Notes under the pieces: model-generated
The model's input: only the letters and a program-made list of their open reading frames with translations
Database searches by the model: none
What the model was told of the DNA's origin: nothing
NCBI GenBank assembly: GCA_050330055.1
Contig: JBHJOF010000247.1
Span: 1-14,199 of the forward strand
Direction of reading: 5' to 3'
From: JBHJOF01 sp050330055
GTDB lineage: Bacteria; Pseudomonadota; Alphaproteobacteria; Kiloniellales; JAKSDN01
DNA length: 14,199 bases
Shown: positions 1 through 6,314 of the stretch, in pieces
How the letters are laid out: the number at the start of each line of letters is the position of its first letter
Numbering within the stretch: the first letter of the stretch is position 1
Program-made: the position numbers and the translations under genes

Positions 1-762
1 CGCATCGAGGAGGCGCGGCGCAGCGGCGAGGTGCTGACCCGCAGGGTGCAGACCGGCTTCGACCCCGACACCGGCCAGCCGGTCTTCGAGGAGCAGCCCT
101 TCGACCTGGAGCCGCTGCCCTTCATCGTCGTGGTGGTCGACGAGATGGCCGACCTCATGCTGGTCGCCGGCAAGGAGATCGAGGCGGCCGTGCAGCGCCT
201 GGCGCAGATGGCGCGCGCCGCCGGCATCCACCTGATCATGGCGACCCAGCGCCCCTCGGTCGACGTCATCACCGGCACCATCAAGGCCAACTTCCCGACC
301 CGGGTCAGCTTCCACGTCACATCCAAGATCGACAGCCGCACCATCCTGGGCGAGACCGGGGCCGAGCAGCTGCTCGGCCAGGGCGACATGCTTTACATGG
401 CGCACGGCGGGCGCATCACCCGGGTGCACGGTCCGCTGGTGACCGACAAGGAGGTCGAGGACGTGGTCGCCTTCCTGAAGCAGCAGGGCCAGCCCTCCTA
501 CATCGAGGCGGTGACCGAGGAGGACGACGAGGCCGGCTTCGGCAGCGACTTCGGCGACAGCGGCGACGAGCTCTACGACCGCGCCGTGGCGCTGGTCTGC
601 CAGCACCGCAAGGCCTCGACCAGCTTCGTGCAAAGGCACCTGCAGATCGGCTATAACCGGGCGGCGCGCCTCATCGAGCGCATGGAGGCCGAGGGCGTGA
701 TCAGCCAGGCCAACCACGTCGGCAAGCGCGAAGTGCTGGCGCCGGGCGGCCCGGAGCACTAG
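1..762 (+). CDS. ftsK: DNA translocase FtsK, C-terminal part (cut by window edge)
   Basis: The reading frame is open from base 1 to a TAG at 760-762, so the gene starts upstream; the GTG at 31 is internal. What is visible is the end of the RecA-like motor: a Walker B segment (VVVVDEMADLM), the following AQMARAAGIHLIMATQRPS stretch, then the conserved region around FPTRVSFHVTSKIDSRTILG and the GQGDMLYM segment. After an acidic linker (EEDDEAGFGSDFGDSGDE) comes the C-terminal winged-helix gamma domain (about 60 residues, from ELYDRAVALV to KREVL). In the family this domain reads KOPS sequences and orients translocation toward dif. Walker A and the membrane domain lie outside the window. FtsK pumps chromosome DNA at the division septum and activates XerCD. 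lolA follows on the same strand after 151 bp. The identification is very secure; only the left part is missing. Confidence 0.97.
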   Translation, partial: RIEEARRSGEVLTRRVQTGFDPDTGQPVFEEQPFDLEPLPFIVVVVDEMADLMLVAGKEIEAAVQRLAQMARAAGIHLIMATQRPSVDVITGTIKANFPTRVSFHVTSKIDSRTILGETGAEQLLGQGDMLYMAHGGRITRVHGPLVTDKEVEDVVAFLKQQGQPSYIEAVTEEDDEAGFGSDFGDSGDELYDRAVALVCQHRKASTSFVQRHLQIGYNRAARLIERMEAEGVISQANHVGKREVLAPGGPEH

Positions 763-821
763 ATCGGCGTCAGACAGAGCGCAGACGCGGCCCTCGAACC
801 CGCTTCACCGAATGGCGAGCC

Positions 822-841
822 GCCTTCCCCCTGGGGGAGGC
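822..841. repeat. Short GC-rich hairpin between ftsK and lolA
   Basis: GCCT-T-CCCC pairs with GGGG-AGGC with one bulged T, giving a compact hairpin about 60 bp after the ftsK stop. It has no T-run, so it is not a classical intrinsic terminator. Its arms resemble the CCTCCCCC/GGGGGAGG arms of the larger palindrome at 7193-7262 and may be a decayed relative. The rest of 763-913 shows no gene and no convincing promoter. Confidence 0.35.
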
Positions 842-913
842 AGGAACCACCACCGGCCGGAGGGCGTTCTAGGACAACGCGCAGCAAAGGCTAGAGAGCA
901 GGACCCAGTCATC

Positions 914-1636
914 ATGCGTTTCCCTTCCCGGCCGGCCATCGCCTTGCTGACGCTGCTCGCTTTCGTGGCAGGCGGGCCGGTGACGAGCGCTTGGGCCGCC
1001 AGCGACGAGATCGGCGACGAGGGCTTCCTCGCGGCGCCGCTGGAGGACGGCGGCGTCGAGGCCCGCAGCCTGTCGCCCGACGAGATCGCCTTGCTGACCC
1101 GCATCGAGAACTACCTGAACGATTTCTCCACGGTGCAGGGACGCTTCGTGCAACTTTCCTCGGAGGGCAGCTTCGCCGAGGGCACGGTCTATCTGCAGCG
1201 TCCAGGCAAGATGCGATTCGAGTACGACCCGCCGACGCCGGTTCTGCTGATCGCCAACGGCCACAACCTTCTGTACTACGACAAAGAGCTGAAGAGCGCG
1301 ACCATCGTGCCGCTCGACGAGACGCCGCTCTGGTTCCTGATGCAGCCGACCATCAGCTTCGAGGATCGCATCGTCGTCACCGACATCAACGAGGAGCTGT
1401 CGACGGTCGGCGTCACCGTGCAGCCCGATGACGAAGACGGCCCGGCCGGCGCCGTTACCCTGATCTTTTCCGAGCGGCCGATGTCGCTGCGCAAGTGGGT
1501 GGTAACCGACGCCCAGGGCGTAACGATCCAGGTCTCGCTGCTCGATCCGCGGTTCGACGTCCCGCTCGAGGACAAGCTGTTCAGCTATAGCGACCTGGAC
1601 GTCTTCGGAACCGAACGAGGCGGGCCGATGCGCTAG
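914..1636 (+). CDS. lolA: Outer-membrane lipoprotein carrier protein LolA
   Basis: Periplasmic chaperone family that takes lipoproteins from the LolCDE complex in the inner membrane and delivers them to the outer membrane. The frame is open from 812, but I chose ATG 914. It begins a clear signal peptide (MRFPSRP, a hydrophobic stretch to about residue 20, then a likely cleavage near SAWA-AS at 28-29). It also has an AGCAGGA ribosome site 10 bases upstream. The longer version would translate the hairpin at 822-841. The product is 240 residues. From about residue 60 it has the LolA pattern: a helix (IENYLNDFSTVQGRFVQ), then beta strands with GTVYLQRPGKMRFEY and the PTPVLLIANGHNLLYYD segment typical of the family. 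It is slightly longer than the usual 200 or so residues because of an acidic stretch after the signal peptide. The position directly after ftsK is a common alphaproteobacterial arrangement and supports the call. Confidence 0.92.
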   Translation: MRFPSRPAIALLTLLAFVAGGPVTSAWAASDEIGDEGFLAAPLEDGGVEARSLSPDEIALLTRIENYLNDFSTVQGRFVQLSSEGSFAEGTVYLQRPGKMRFEYDPPTPVLLIANGHNLLYYDKELKSATIVPLDETPLWFLMQPTISFEDRIVVTDINEELSTVGVTVQPDDEDGPAGAVTLIFSERPMSLRKWVVTDAQGVTIQVSLLDPRFDVPLEDKLFSYSDLDVFGTERGGPMR

Positions 1637-1650
1637 GCCGGACGCGCCGG

Positions 1651-1753
1651 AGCATGATCCGATCCGATTGAATCGGATGATGCTCTATAACGTCTTGAAT
1701 GGTCGCATTTTCGGACCGCGAACCGGCTTCCACTTCGCCTGAAAATGCTCTAG
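1651..1753. repeat. RIME-like intergenic mosaic element with two palindromes
   Basis: The first palindrome is 1651-1684: AGCAT-G-ATCCGAT pairs with ATCGGAT-G-ATGCT, and a perfect inner ATCCGATT/AATCGGAT sits at 1662-1678. The second is 1705-1748: GCATTTTC pairs perfectly with GAAAATGC, enclosing GCGAACCGGCTTCCACTTCGC. The second half closely resembles the widespread alphaproteobacterial intergenic mosaic repeats that I know from Rhizobiales. The element fills nearly all of the 113-bp gap between the convergent lolA and desaturase genes. Its terminal CTAG supplies the desaturase stop codon. Transcribed either way it would fold and could stop or protect both mRNAs. Confidence 0.75.
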
Positions 1754-2595
1754 TGCCGCACCGGCGTGACGCGGCGCGCGGCGGCGGCGCGGAACGGCCA
1801 CAGCAGCAGCTCGAGGAAGGGCCGCTCGTTGCGGCCTTCGACGCCGATGGACATGACCGGATCGCGCGGCATGGGATTGCGCGTGCCGAAGATCGGGTCC
1901 CAGACGCTGAGAATCGTCCCATAGTTGGAATCGGTGTCGACGCGGCGGTCGTGGTGATGCACCCAGTGGATCGAGGGGGTGATCACGAGGCGCGACAGCG
2001 CGCGCTCCAGCCCGGCGGGCAGCGCCAGGTTGGAGTGATGGAAGATGGCGGCCATCAGGACCAGCGCCTCGAAGACCAGCACCGACGTGAAGGGGACGGC
2101 GAAGACCACGATCACCACGGCGCGGGCCAGCGCCGAGAGCAGCACCTCGCCGAAGTGGAAGCGCAGCGCCGAGGTGGAATCGAGGAAGCGATCCAGGTGG
2201 TGCACCTCATGGAAGCGCCACAGGAAGCCCCACTCGTGATTGGCCCGGTGCCACCAGTAGATCAGGAAGTCGAGCAGCAGCAGGTCGAGCAGCAGGCCAC
2301 CCCAGCCGCCCCACCAGGCCCCCCACCAAACGGGACGCCAGTCGAGTCCCCAGGCCGTCCCTTGCTGGCTCGCCCAGAGCGAGAGCGGCAGCACGACCAG
2401 CGGCGAGAGACCGACGTTGGCGAGCCAGAGGCCGAGGTTGCGGGCGACCCGCGCCAAGCCGCCGGAAGGCTCGTCGGGCACCGGGCGCGGCGCCGGCGCC
2501 GCTGGGTGCAGCCGTTCGGCCAGCACGAAAAGCACCAGCCAAGCCGCGACGGCCAAGCTCTTCCAGGCGAGAAGCGGTTCCAGGGCCGTTTCCAT
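1750..2595 (-). CDS. Sterol desaturase / fatty acid hydroxylase family membrane protein
   Basis: 281 residues, an integral membrane di-iron oxygenase of the fatty acid hydroxylase superfamily. The histidine clusters that bind the two irons are all present: HRANH (116-120), HEVHH (129-133), HFGE with H147, FHHSN (H186, H187) and HWVHHH (210-215). Hydrophobic segments lie at about 11-26, 60-76, 99-114 and 150-185. The family hydroxylates or desaturates lipid substrates such as sterols, carotenoids or acyl chains; the substrate here cannot be told from sequence. The ATG at 2595-2593 follows a G-rich GGGGG run. It starts 46 bp after the chrA stop on the same strand, so it could be the last gene of the chromate operon, although no functional link is obvious. 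The stop codon lies inside the adjacent mosaic repeat, so the last residues may have been set by insertion of that repeat. Confidence 0.9.
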   Translation of the reverse strand: METALEPLLAWKSLAVAAWLVLFVLAERLHPAAPAPRPVPDEPSGGLARVARNLGLWLANVGLSPLVVLPLSLWASQQGTAWGLDWRPVWWGAWWGGWGGLLLDLLLLDFLIYWWHRANHEWGFLWRFHEVHHLDRFLDSTSALRFHFGEVLLSALARAVVIVVFAVPFTSVLVFEALVLMAAIFHHSNLALPAGLERALSRLVITPSIHWVHHHDRRVDTDSNYGTILSVWDPIFGTRNPMPRDPVMSIGVEGRNERPFLELLLWPFRAAAARRVTPVRH

Positions 2596-2641
2596 GCCCC
2601 CAGATATGACCCAGCCGGCAGCGCCTCACAAGCCGCGCCGC

Positions 2642-4039
2642 TCACGAACCGCGCAGCGTGAAGATCAGGGCGCCCAGCAGGGCCGCGGCGGCCAGGGTCG
2701 GCACCATGCCGAGCTTGAAGCGCAGCATGGCAACCAGCGCAGCCACGGCCAGCAGCAGGGCGAAGGGATCGAGGCTGCCCCAGACCGGCAGCAGCAGGCG
2801 CAGCCCGGGGTAGTGCAACTCCTGCAGCTCGCCGAATACCACGTGCAGCGCGAACCAGAGCGCCAGGTTGAGGATGACACCGACCACCGCCGCGGTGATC
2901 GCCGAGAGCGCGCCGCTGAGGTGCCGGTTGCCGCGCAGCGTCTCTATGTAGGGCGCGCCGAGGAAAATCCAGAGTAAGCAGGGCGCGAAGGTGACCCAGG
3001 TGGCGACCAGGGCGCCCAGGCTGCCGGCCAGCCAGGGCTCGAACACGCCGGGGTTGCGGTAGGCGCCGAGGAAGCCGACGAACTGCACCACCATGATGAG
3101 CGGCCCGGGCGTGGTCTCGGCCAGGCCAAGGCCGTCCAGCATCTCGCCGGGCGCCAGCCAGCCGTAGGTTTCTACCGCCGCCTGCGCCACGTAGGCCAGC
3201 ACCGCGTAGGCGCCGCCGAAGGTGACCACCGCCATCTTGCTGAAGAACAGGCCGAGCTGGACGAAGACGTTGCCGCCGCCGAGCAGCAGGGCGAGCAGCG
3301 CCAGCGGCGCCAGCCAGGCGAGCGCGCAGAACGCCGGCACGGCCAGCGACCCGGCAAACGACCGGCGCGCAGCCGCCGGGGCCGCACGCGCTGCCGCAGC
3401 ATCAGCCGGCGTGCTCGAGGCGCTGCCGTGCGACGCCGCCGTGAAGGCCCGCGGCGCCAGGCGCGCACCGACCAGCCCGACCAGCGCCGCCGCCAGGATG
3501 ATCAGGGGGAAAGGCAGCGCCAGAAAGAAGATCGCCACGAAGGCGGCCCCGGCGATTGCCGTGTGGATCGAGTGGCGCAGCGCGCGCCGGCCGATGCGCA
3601 GCACCGCCTCGATCACGATCGCCAGCACCGCGGTTTTGATGCCGTAGAAGATCGCCTGCACCGCCGTCAGCTCCTGGAAGCCGGCGTAGAGCAGGCTGAG
3701 CGCCAGCATGACCAGGGCGCCGGGCAGCACGAAGAGGATGCCCGCCACCAGGCCGCCCAGCGTCCGGTGCAGCAGCCAGCCGACGTAGACCGTGAGCTGC
3801 TGCGCCTCCGGCCCGGGCAGCAGCATGCAGAAGTTGAGCGCGTGCAGGAAACGCTCCTCGCCGATCCAGCGTTTCTCCTCGACCAGGATGCGATGCATCA
3901 TGGCGATCTGGCCGGCCGGCCCGCCGAAGGAGAGCAGGCCGATCTTGAGCCAGGTGCGGAAAGCCTCGCCAAAGCCGACGCCGACGATGCTGCCGTCTTC
4001 GGCGGCCGGGTTCCGCGGCTCCATCTCCATCCCCGTCAT
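2642..4039 (-). CDS. chrA: Chromate transporter ChrA (two-domain CHR family)
   Basis: Inner-membrane protein of 465 residues that in this family expels chromate from the cytoplasm. It has two homologous CHR halves. The N-terminal half (about 24-198) carries LLSFGGPAGQIAMMHR (35-50) and LLPGPEAQQL (73-82). The C-terminal half (about 260-465) carries the matching VVTFGGAYAVLAYV (271-284) and ETTPGPLIMVVQFVGFLGA (308-326). An Ala/Ser-rich linker at about 199-228 joins them. About ten hydrophobic segments are visible. The frame stays open upstream to 4759, but that part is the antiparallel-frame shadow of the chrB-like gene. The ATG at 4039 starts just before the first CHR domain and overlaps the chrB-like stop as ATGA, which points to translational coupling. 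Sulfate-like oxyanions are alternative substrates for the family, but the ChrB partner favours chromate. Confidence 0.93.
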   Translation of the reverse strand: MTGMEMEPRNPAAEDGSIVGVGFGEAFRTWLKIGLLSFGGPAGQIAMMHRILVEEKRWIGEERFLHALNFCMLLPGPEAQQLTVYVGWLLHRTLGGLVAGILFVLPGALVMLALSLLYAGFQELTAVQAIFYGIKTAVLAIVIEAVLRIGRRALRHSIHTAIAGAAFVAIFFLALPFPLIILAAALVGLVGARLAPRAFTAASHGSASSTPADAAAARAAPAAARRSFAGSLAVPAFCALAWLAPLALLALLLGGGNVFVQLGLFFSKMAVVTFGGAYAVLAYVAQAAVETYGWLAPGEMLDGLGLAETTPGPLIMVVQFVGFLGAYRNPGVFEPWLAGSLGALVATWVTFAPCLLWIFLGAPYIETLRGNRHLSGALSAITAAVVGVILNLALWFALHVVFGELQELHYPGLRLLLPVWGSLDPFALLLAVAALVAMLRFKLGMVPTLAAAALLGALIFTLRGS

Positions 4040-4872
4040 GCGACAGACCGTACCGGCGGCCAGCCGTGGCTCTCGGCGCCGGCGAAGCGGCACCAAGCAT
4101 AGAGCGCGTCGTAGCAGCCGAGGCCCTGCTCCAGCATGGCCTGGTCGTCCCGTTGCAGAACCGACAGGCCGAGCGACAGGGCGAGCAAACCGGCGCTCTG
4201 CGGCGCCAGGTCGAGGCGCCCGGTATCGGCGCCGCGCACGATGGTCGCCAGTTGCGCCAGCGCCGCATCGGCGATGCCGAAGCGGTCCAGGAAGGCGTCG
4301 AAGCTGCAGAGCTCGCCCACATGCGAGAAGGCGACGTCGGGAATGTCGAAGGGCACGGCGTCGAGCTCGACCGCCGCCTCGGCGACCCAGTCGGCGGCGA
4401 CGAAGTGGATCACCGCGTCGCGGTCGATGAAACGCCGGATGAACCAGGGGCAGGCGATGCGGTCGATCTTCGGCCGCTCGCGCGTGACCCAGCGGCTCGG
4501 CCGCTCGTCGCCTGGCGACCGCCCAAGAGTCGACAGCGCCGCCCGGCGCACCAGCGGCCCCCCGGCCGCGGCATAGGCCTCGATGCCGCCCTCCAGATAG
4601 CCGGCACCAACGCCGACCGAGCGCAGCAGCGCCGCCGCACTCTGGCTCACCTGGTGGCCGTGCACGCAGTAGACCACCACCGTCGCGCCGGCCGACAGGG
4701 CGGCGCCCCAGAGATTGGCGGCGCGGTGATCGCGCCAGCGCGCGGTCGGGATCACCCACTCGACGGCCGCATAGGCCTCCGACCGGCGCACGTCGAACAG
4801 CAGCGGACAGGCCGCCGTGCCGGTCAGCTCAATCAGGTGCTGTGGCGAAATCGTCGTCACGGACACGCCCAT
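4036..4872 (-). CDS. Rhodanese-ChrB fusion, chromate resistance protein
   Basis: 278 residues with two domains. Residues about 5-108 are a rhodanese domain: the LFDVRR strand at 25-30, catalytic-type Cys69 in YCVHGHQVS, and GYLEGGIEAY at 91-100. Residues about 127-265 are the ChrB C-terminal domain: WVTRERPKIDRIACPWFIRRF (in two parts, 128-148), DAVPFDIPDV, HVGELCSFD with H184 and C189, and CYDALYAWCR near the end. In chromate operons ChrB-type proteins act in regulation or resistance; this form lacks the usual N-terminal ChrB half and has a sulfurtransferase-type domain instead. ATG 4872 is well supported by GGGAGG (4879-4884) six bases upstream. The gene is first in the operon and overlaps chrA by four bases. 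Whether it senses chromate, moves sulfur or reduces chromium cannot be read from the sequence. Confidence 0.88.
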   Translation of the reverse strand: MGVSVTTISPQHLIELTGTAACPLLFDVRRSEAYAAVEWVIPTARWRDHRAANLWGAALSAGATVVVYCVHGHQVSQSAAALLRSVGVGAGYLEGGIEAYAAAGGPLVRRAALSTLGRSPGDERPSRWVTRERPKIDRIACPWFIRRFIDRDAVIHFVAADWVAEAAVELDAVPFDIPDVAFSHVGELCSFDAFLDRFGIADAALAQLATIVRGADTGRLDLAPQSAGLLALSLGLSVLQRDDQAMLEQGLGCYDALYAWCRFAGAESHGWPPVRSVA

Positions 4873-4962
4873 ACCTTACCTCCCATCGCGAGAAGCAGGC
4901 GGTGCTTGGGCGTTCGGACGCCTTGGGAAAGCCGGGAGACCGCTTCACCCCGACCGGCGCGC

Positions 4963-4992
4963 AATCTATCACCTGGCGCCCGGCGGTGGCAA
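4963..4992 (-). promoter_or_regulatory. Probable sigma-70 promoter of the chromate operon
   Basis: On the minus strand TTGCCA (4992-4987, five of six matches to TTGACA) is followed after 18 bases by TAGATT (4968-4963, four of six). Transcription would start near 4956 and leave a leader of about 85 bases before ATG 4872. The leader holds a small GGCGT-TCGG-ACGCC hairpin (4909-4922) and the strong GGGAGG ribosome site. This is pattern matching only. Confidence 0.4.
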
Positions 4993-4998
4993 CCGGCA

Positions 4999-5026
4999 GC
5001 TTGCGCCGTCCGCCGTGCCGCTTGCG
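4999..5026 (+). promoter_or_regulatory. Direct repeats GCTTGCG, possible operator or -35 region
   Basis: GCTTGCG occurs at 4999-5005 and again at 5020-5026, 21 bp apart, about two helical turns. The second copy contains a CTTG-type -35 (TTGCGT, 5022-5027), with a weak TACCTA 17 bases on. The pair sits between the divergent chromate operon promoter and the amidotransferase start, so a regulator there could act on both. Seven-base repeats can arise by chance in GC-rich DNA. Confidence 0.25.
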
Positions 5027-5057
5027 TGTCGCAGGCCGGCCGGCTACCTAGAAGGCC

Positions 5058-5867
5058 ATGAGCAAGCCCGATCCGGTCCCCATGATCGGCTTCCCCGCCG
5101 ACGTCCGCCTGATCGAGGGCAGCCCGTTCCACGCGGTCGGCGACAAGTACGTGCGTGCCGTCATGCTGGCGAGCGAGGCGGTGCCCTTCATCGTGCCCGC
5201 CTTCGGCGAGCTGCACGACGTGCCGGCGCTGATCCAGCGGCTCGATGGCCTGCTGCTGACCGGCAGCCCGTCCAACGTGCATCCCAGCCACTACGGCGCG
5301 GCAGGAACGCCCGAGGCCGAGCCGCATGACCCGGAGCGCGACGAGACCACCTTGCCGATGATCCGCGAGGCGCTCGAGCAGGGCGTGCCGCTCTTGGCGA
5401 TCTGCCGCGGCTTCCAGGAGCTGAACGTGGCGCTGGGCGGTACCTTGCATGCCAGAGTCCACGAGCTGCCGGGCCGGGAGGACCACCGCGCACTCAAGGT
5501 CGAGGACCTCGACGTCAAGTATGGTCCGCGCCATCCGGTGGCGCTCACGCCGGGCGGCGCCTTCGAGCGTCTGGCCGGCAGCCGGGAGATAACCGTCAAC
5601 TCGCTGCACTGGCAGGCGATCGACCGCATCGCCGAGCGCCTGGCGGTGGAGGCGGTGGCGCCGGACGGCACCATCGAGGCGGTCAGCGTGAAGCAGGCGC
5701 GCAGCTTCGCGCTCGGCGTGCAGTGGCACCCGGAATACAAGGTGCTGAACGATCCCTTCTCGGTGAAGCTCTTCGCCGCCTTCGGCGCCGCGGCGCGCGA
5801 GCGGGCCGAGCGCCGGGCGCGCGGCCTGCTGCCGGCGCCGACGCTGGAGCACGCTCTTCCCCGGTAA
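5058..5867 (+). CDS. Class I glutamine amidotransferase, gamma-glutamyl-GABA hydrolase-like (peptidase C26)
   Basis: 269 residues. The closest known role is PuuD, which releases GABA from gamma-glutamyl-GABA in putrescine breakdown. The catalytic triad of the family is visible: nucleophile Cys116 in LLAICRGFQELNVALGGTL, and His224 with Glu226 in GVQWHPEY. The early DGLLLTGSPSNVHPSHY stretch (63-79) is typical of the C26 group, as is NSLHWQAID (181-189). ATG 5058 is preceded by AGAAGG, three bases before the start. No puuA, aldehyde dehydrogenase or transporter partner is in the window, so the substrate is uncertain; some relatives hydrolyse other gamma-glutamyl amides. It is a single-gene plus-strand unit between the divergent chromate operon and a non-coding stretch. 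Confidence 0.9.
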   Translation: MSKPDPVPMIGFPADVRLIEGSPFHAVGDKYVRAVMLASEAVPFIVPAFGELHDVPALIQRLDGLLLTGSPSNVHPSHYGAAGTPEAEPHDPERDETTLPMIREALEQGVPLLAICRGFQELNVALGGTLHARVHELPGREDHRALKVEDLDVKYGPRHPVALTPGGAFERLAGSREITVNSLHWQAIDRIAERLAVEAVAPDGTIEAVSVKQARSFALGVQWHPEYKVLNDPFSVKLFAAFGAAARERAERRARGLLPAPTLEHALPR

Positions 5868-5965
5868 GCCGGACAGGCGGGCCGGCCACGGGGATGCGCC
5901 CTTTGCCCAATTCCTGCCCAGCTTGTGACCAGCCCGTGCCAGCGATGCGCCGCCGGAAAGACTGC

Positions 5966-5990
5966 CATGCCTTTGCTGCATGATGTTTTT
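5966..5990 (+). terminator. Weak terminator-like hairpin after the amidotransferase gene
   Basis: CATGC (5966-5970) pairs with GCATG (5978-5982) around a seven-base loop, and TTTTT follows at 5986-5990. The five-bp stem is short and three bases separate it from the T-run. It lies about 100 bases after the stop at 5867. Confidence 0.3.
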
Positions 5991-6001
5991 GTTCACAGTG
6001 A

Positions 6002-6029
6002 TTGCATCGCCAGAGAAACAACCTAGATT
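6002..6029 (+). promoter_or_regulatory. Probable promoter of the small RNA candidate
   Basis: TTGCAT (6002-6007) and TAGATT (6024-6029) are 16 bases apart, in the most AT-rich pocket of the window (about 5975-6040). The predicted transcription start is near 6036. The AT-richness stands out against the surrounding GC-rich DNA, which strengthens the case. Confidence 0.45.
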
Positions 6030-6035
6030 TATAGA

Positions 6036-6156
6036 TAACAGCCGGCCCGCAACGGATGCCGGCAGAAGGGAGGGTGCAGGTAGTATCCAAGCCCTCCCGC
6101 TCTCCGCGGAGTGATAGGAACGCCCGGCTCCCCCCCGACCGGGCGTTCCGACTTTT
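6036..6156 (+). ncRNA. Candidate structured small RNA, about 120 nt
   Basis: Between the promoter at 6002-6029 and the hairpin with T-run ending at 6156 lie three more helices in series. They are GCCGGC (6041-6046) with GCCGGC (6058-6063), GGGAGGG (6068-6074) with CCCTCCC (6092-6098), and the self-complementary CTCCGCGGAG (6102-6111). I see no open frame with a ribosome site in it. The layout of promoter, hairpins and intrinsic terminator in a 447-bp intergenic gap is that of a free-standing sRNA. The CCCTCCC arm could pair with ribosome-binding sites if the helix opens, as in alphaproteobacterial sRNAs with anti-Shine-Dalgarno loops. I do not recognise a named family. The alternative is a terminated leader upstream of xthA, but 158 bases separate the terminator from that start. 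Confidence 0.45.
6117..6156 (+). terminator. Intrinsic terminator with perfect 11-bp stem
   Basis: GGAACGCCCGG (6117-6127) and CCGGGCGTTCC (6139-6149) pair perfectly around an 11-base C-rich loop, followed three bases later by TTTT (6153-6156). The stem is very stable; the T-run is short, as is usual in high-GC genomes. It is too far from the amidotransferase stop (about 250 bases) to be its obvious terminator, so it probably ends the small RNA. Confidence 0.7.
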
Positions 6157-6214
6157 CGGGCCCTGGGCTAGAGGGGACGCGCCCTCCGCGATCGCGCCCG
6201 CCTTCCGCCTCGAC

Positions 6215-6243
6215 TTGTCAGCCTGGAGTACGGCCTTTAGGGT
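6215..6243 (+). promoter_or_regulatory. Probable xthA promoter
   Basis: CTTGTCA contains TTGTCA (6215-6220, five of six matches to the -35 consensus), with TAGGGT (6238-6243) 17 bases on. The start would be near 6250, immediately before the palindrome cluster at 6253-6282. The -10 box is poor, as often in this group. Confidence 0.35.
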
Positions 6244-6252
6244 CGCTGATTA

Positions 6253-6282
6253 CGTGAGCGGCCGGCTCACGATATCGTGAGC
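6253..6282. promoter_or_regulatory. Interlocking palindromes before xthA, possible operator
   Basis: CGTGAGC (6253-6259) and GCTCACG (6265-6271) form an inverted repeat with a five-base spacer. The second arm is also the left half of a perfect 18-bp palindrome, GCTCACGATATCGTGAGC (6265-6282). Three half sites therefore alternate, and the middle one can pair with either neighbour. The cluster lies at the predicted transcription start and ends 32 bases before ATG 6315. This suits a dimeric repressor site or a leader with two exclusive hairpins. I cannot assign a regulator, and it does not match the alphaproteobacterial LexA box. Confidence 0.5.
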
Positions 6283-6314
6283 ACGAAGCCAGCGAAGTCC
6301 GAACAAGCATCTCC

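Noticed and set aside
812..913. Earlier start for lolA
   Set aside because: It would bury the signal peptide behind 34 residues encoded partly by a hairpin; ATG 914 has a ribosome site and a clean signal sequence.
1699..2661. Plus-strand open frame of 320 codons opposite the desaturase
   Set aside because: Antisense shadow of a gene with intact histidine boxes; the translation is rich in Gln, Arg and Pro with no recognisable domain.
4040..4759. Extended N-terminus of 240 residues for chrA
   Set aside because: This part lies entirely within the rhodanese-ChrB gene in another frame, reads as Arg/Gly-rich noise, and the true ATG at 4039 overlaps the upstream stop.
4857..5996. Minus-strand open frame of 379 codons opposite the amidotransferase
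   Set aside because: Antisense to a gene with a complete Cys-His-Glu triad; the translation has no recognisable domain.
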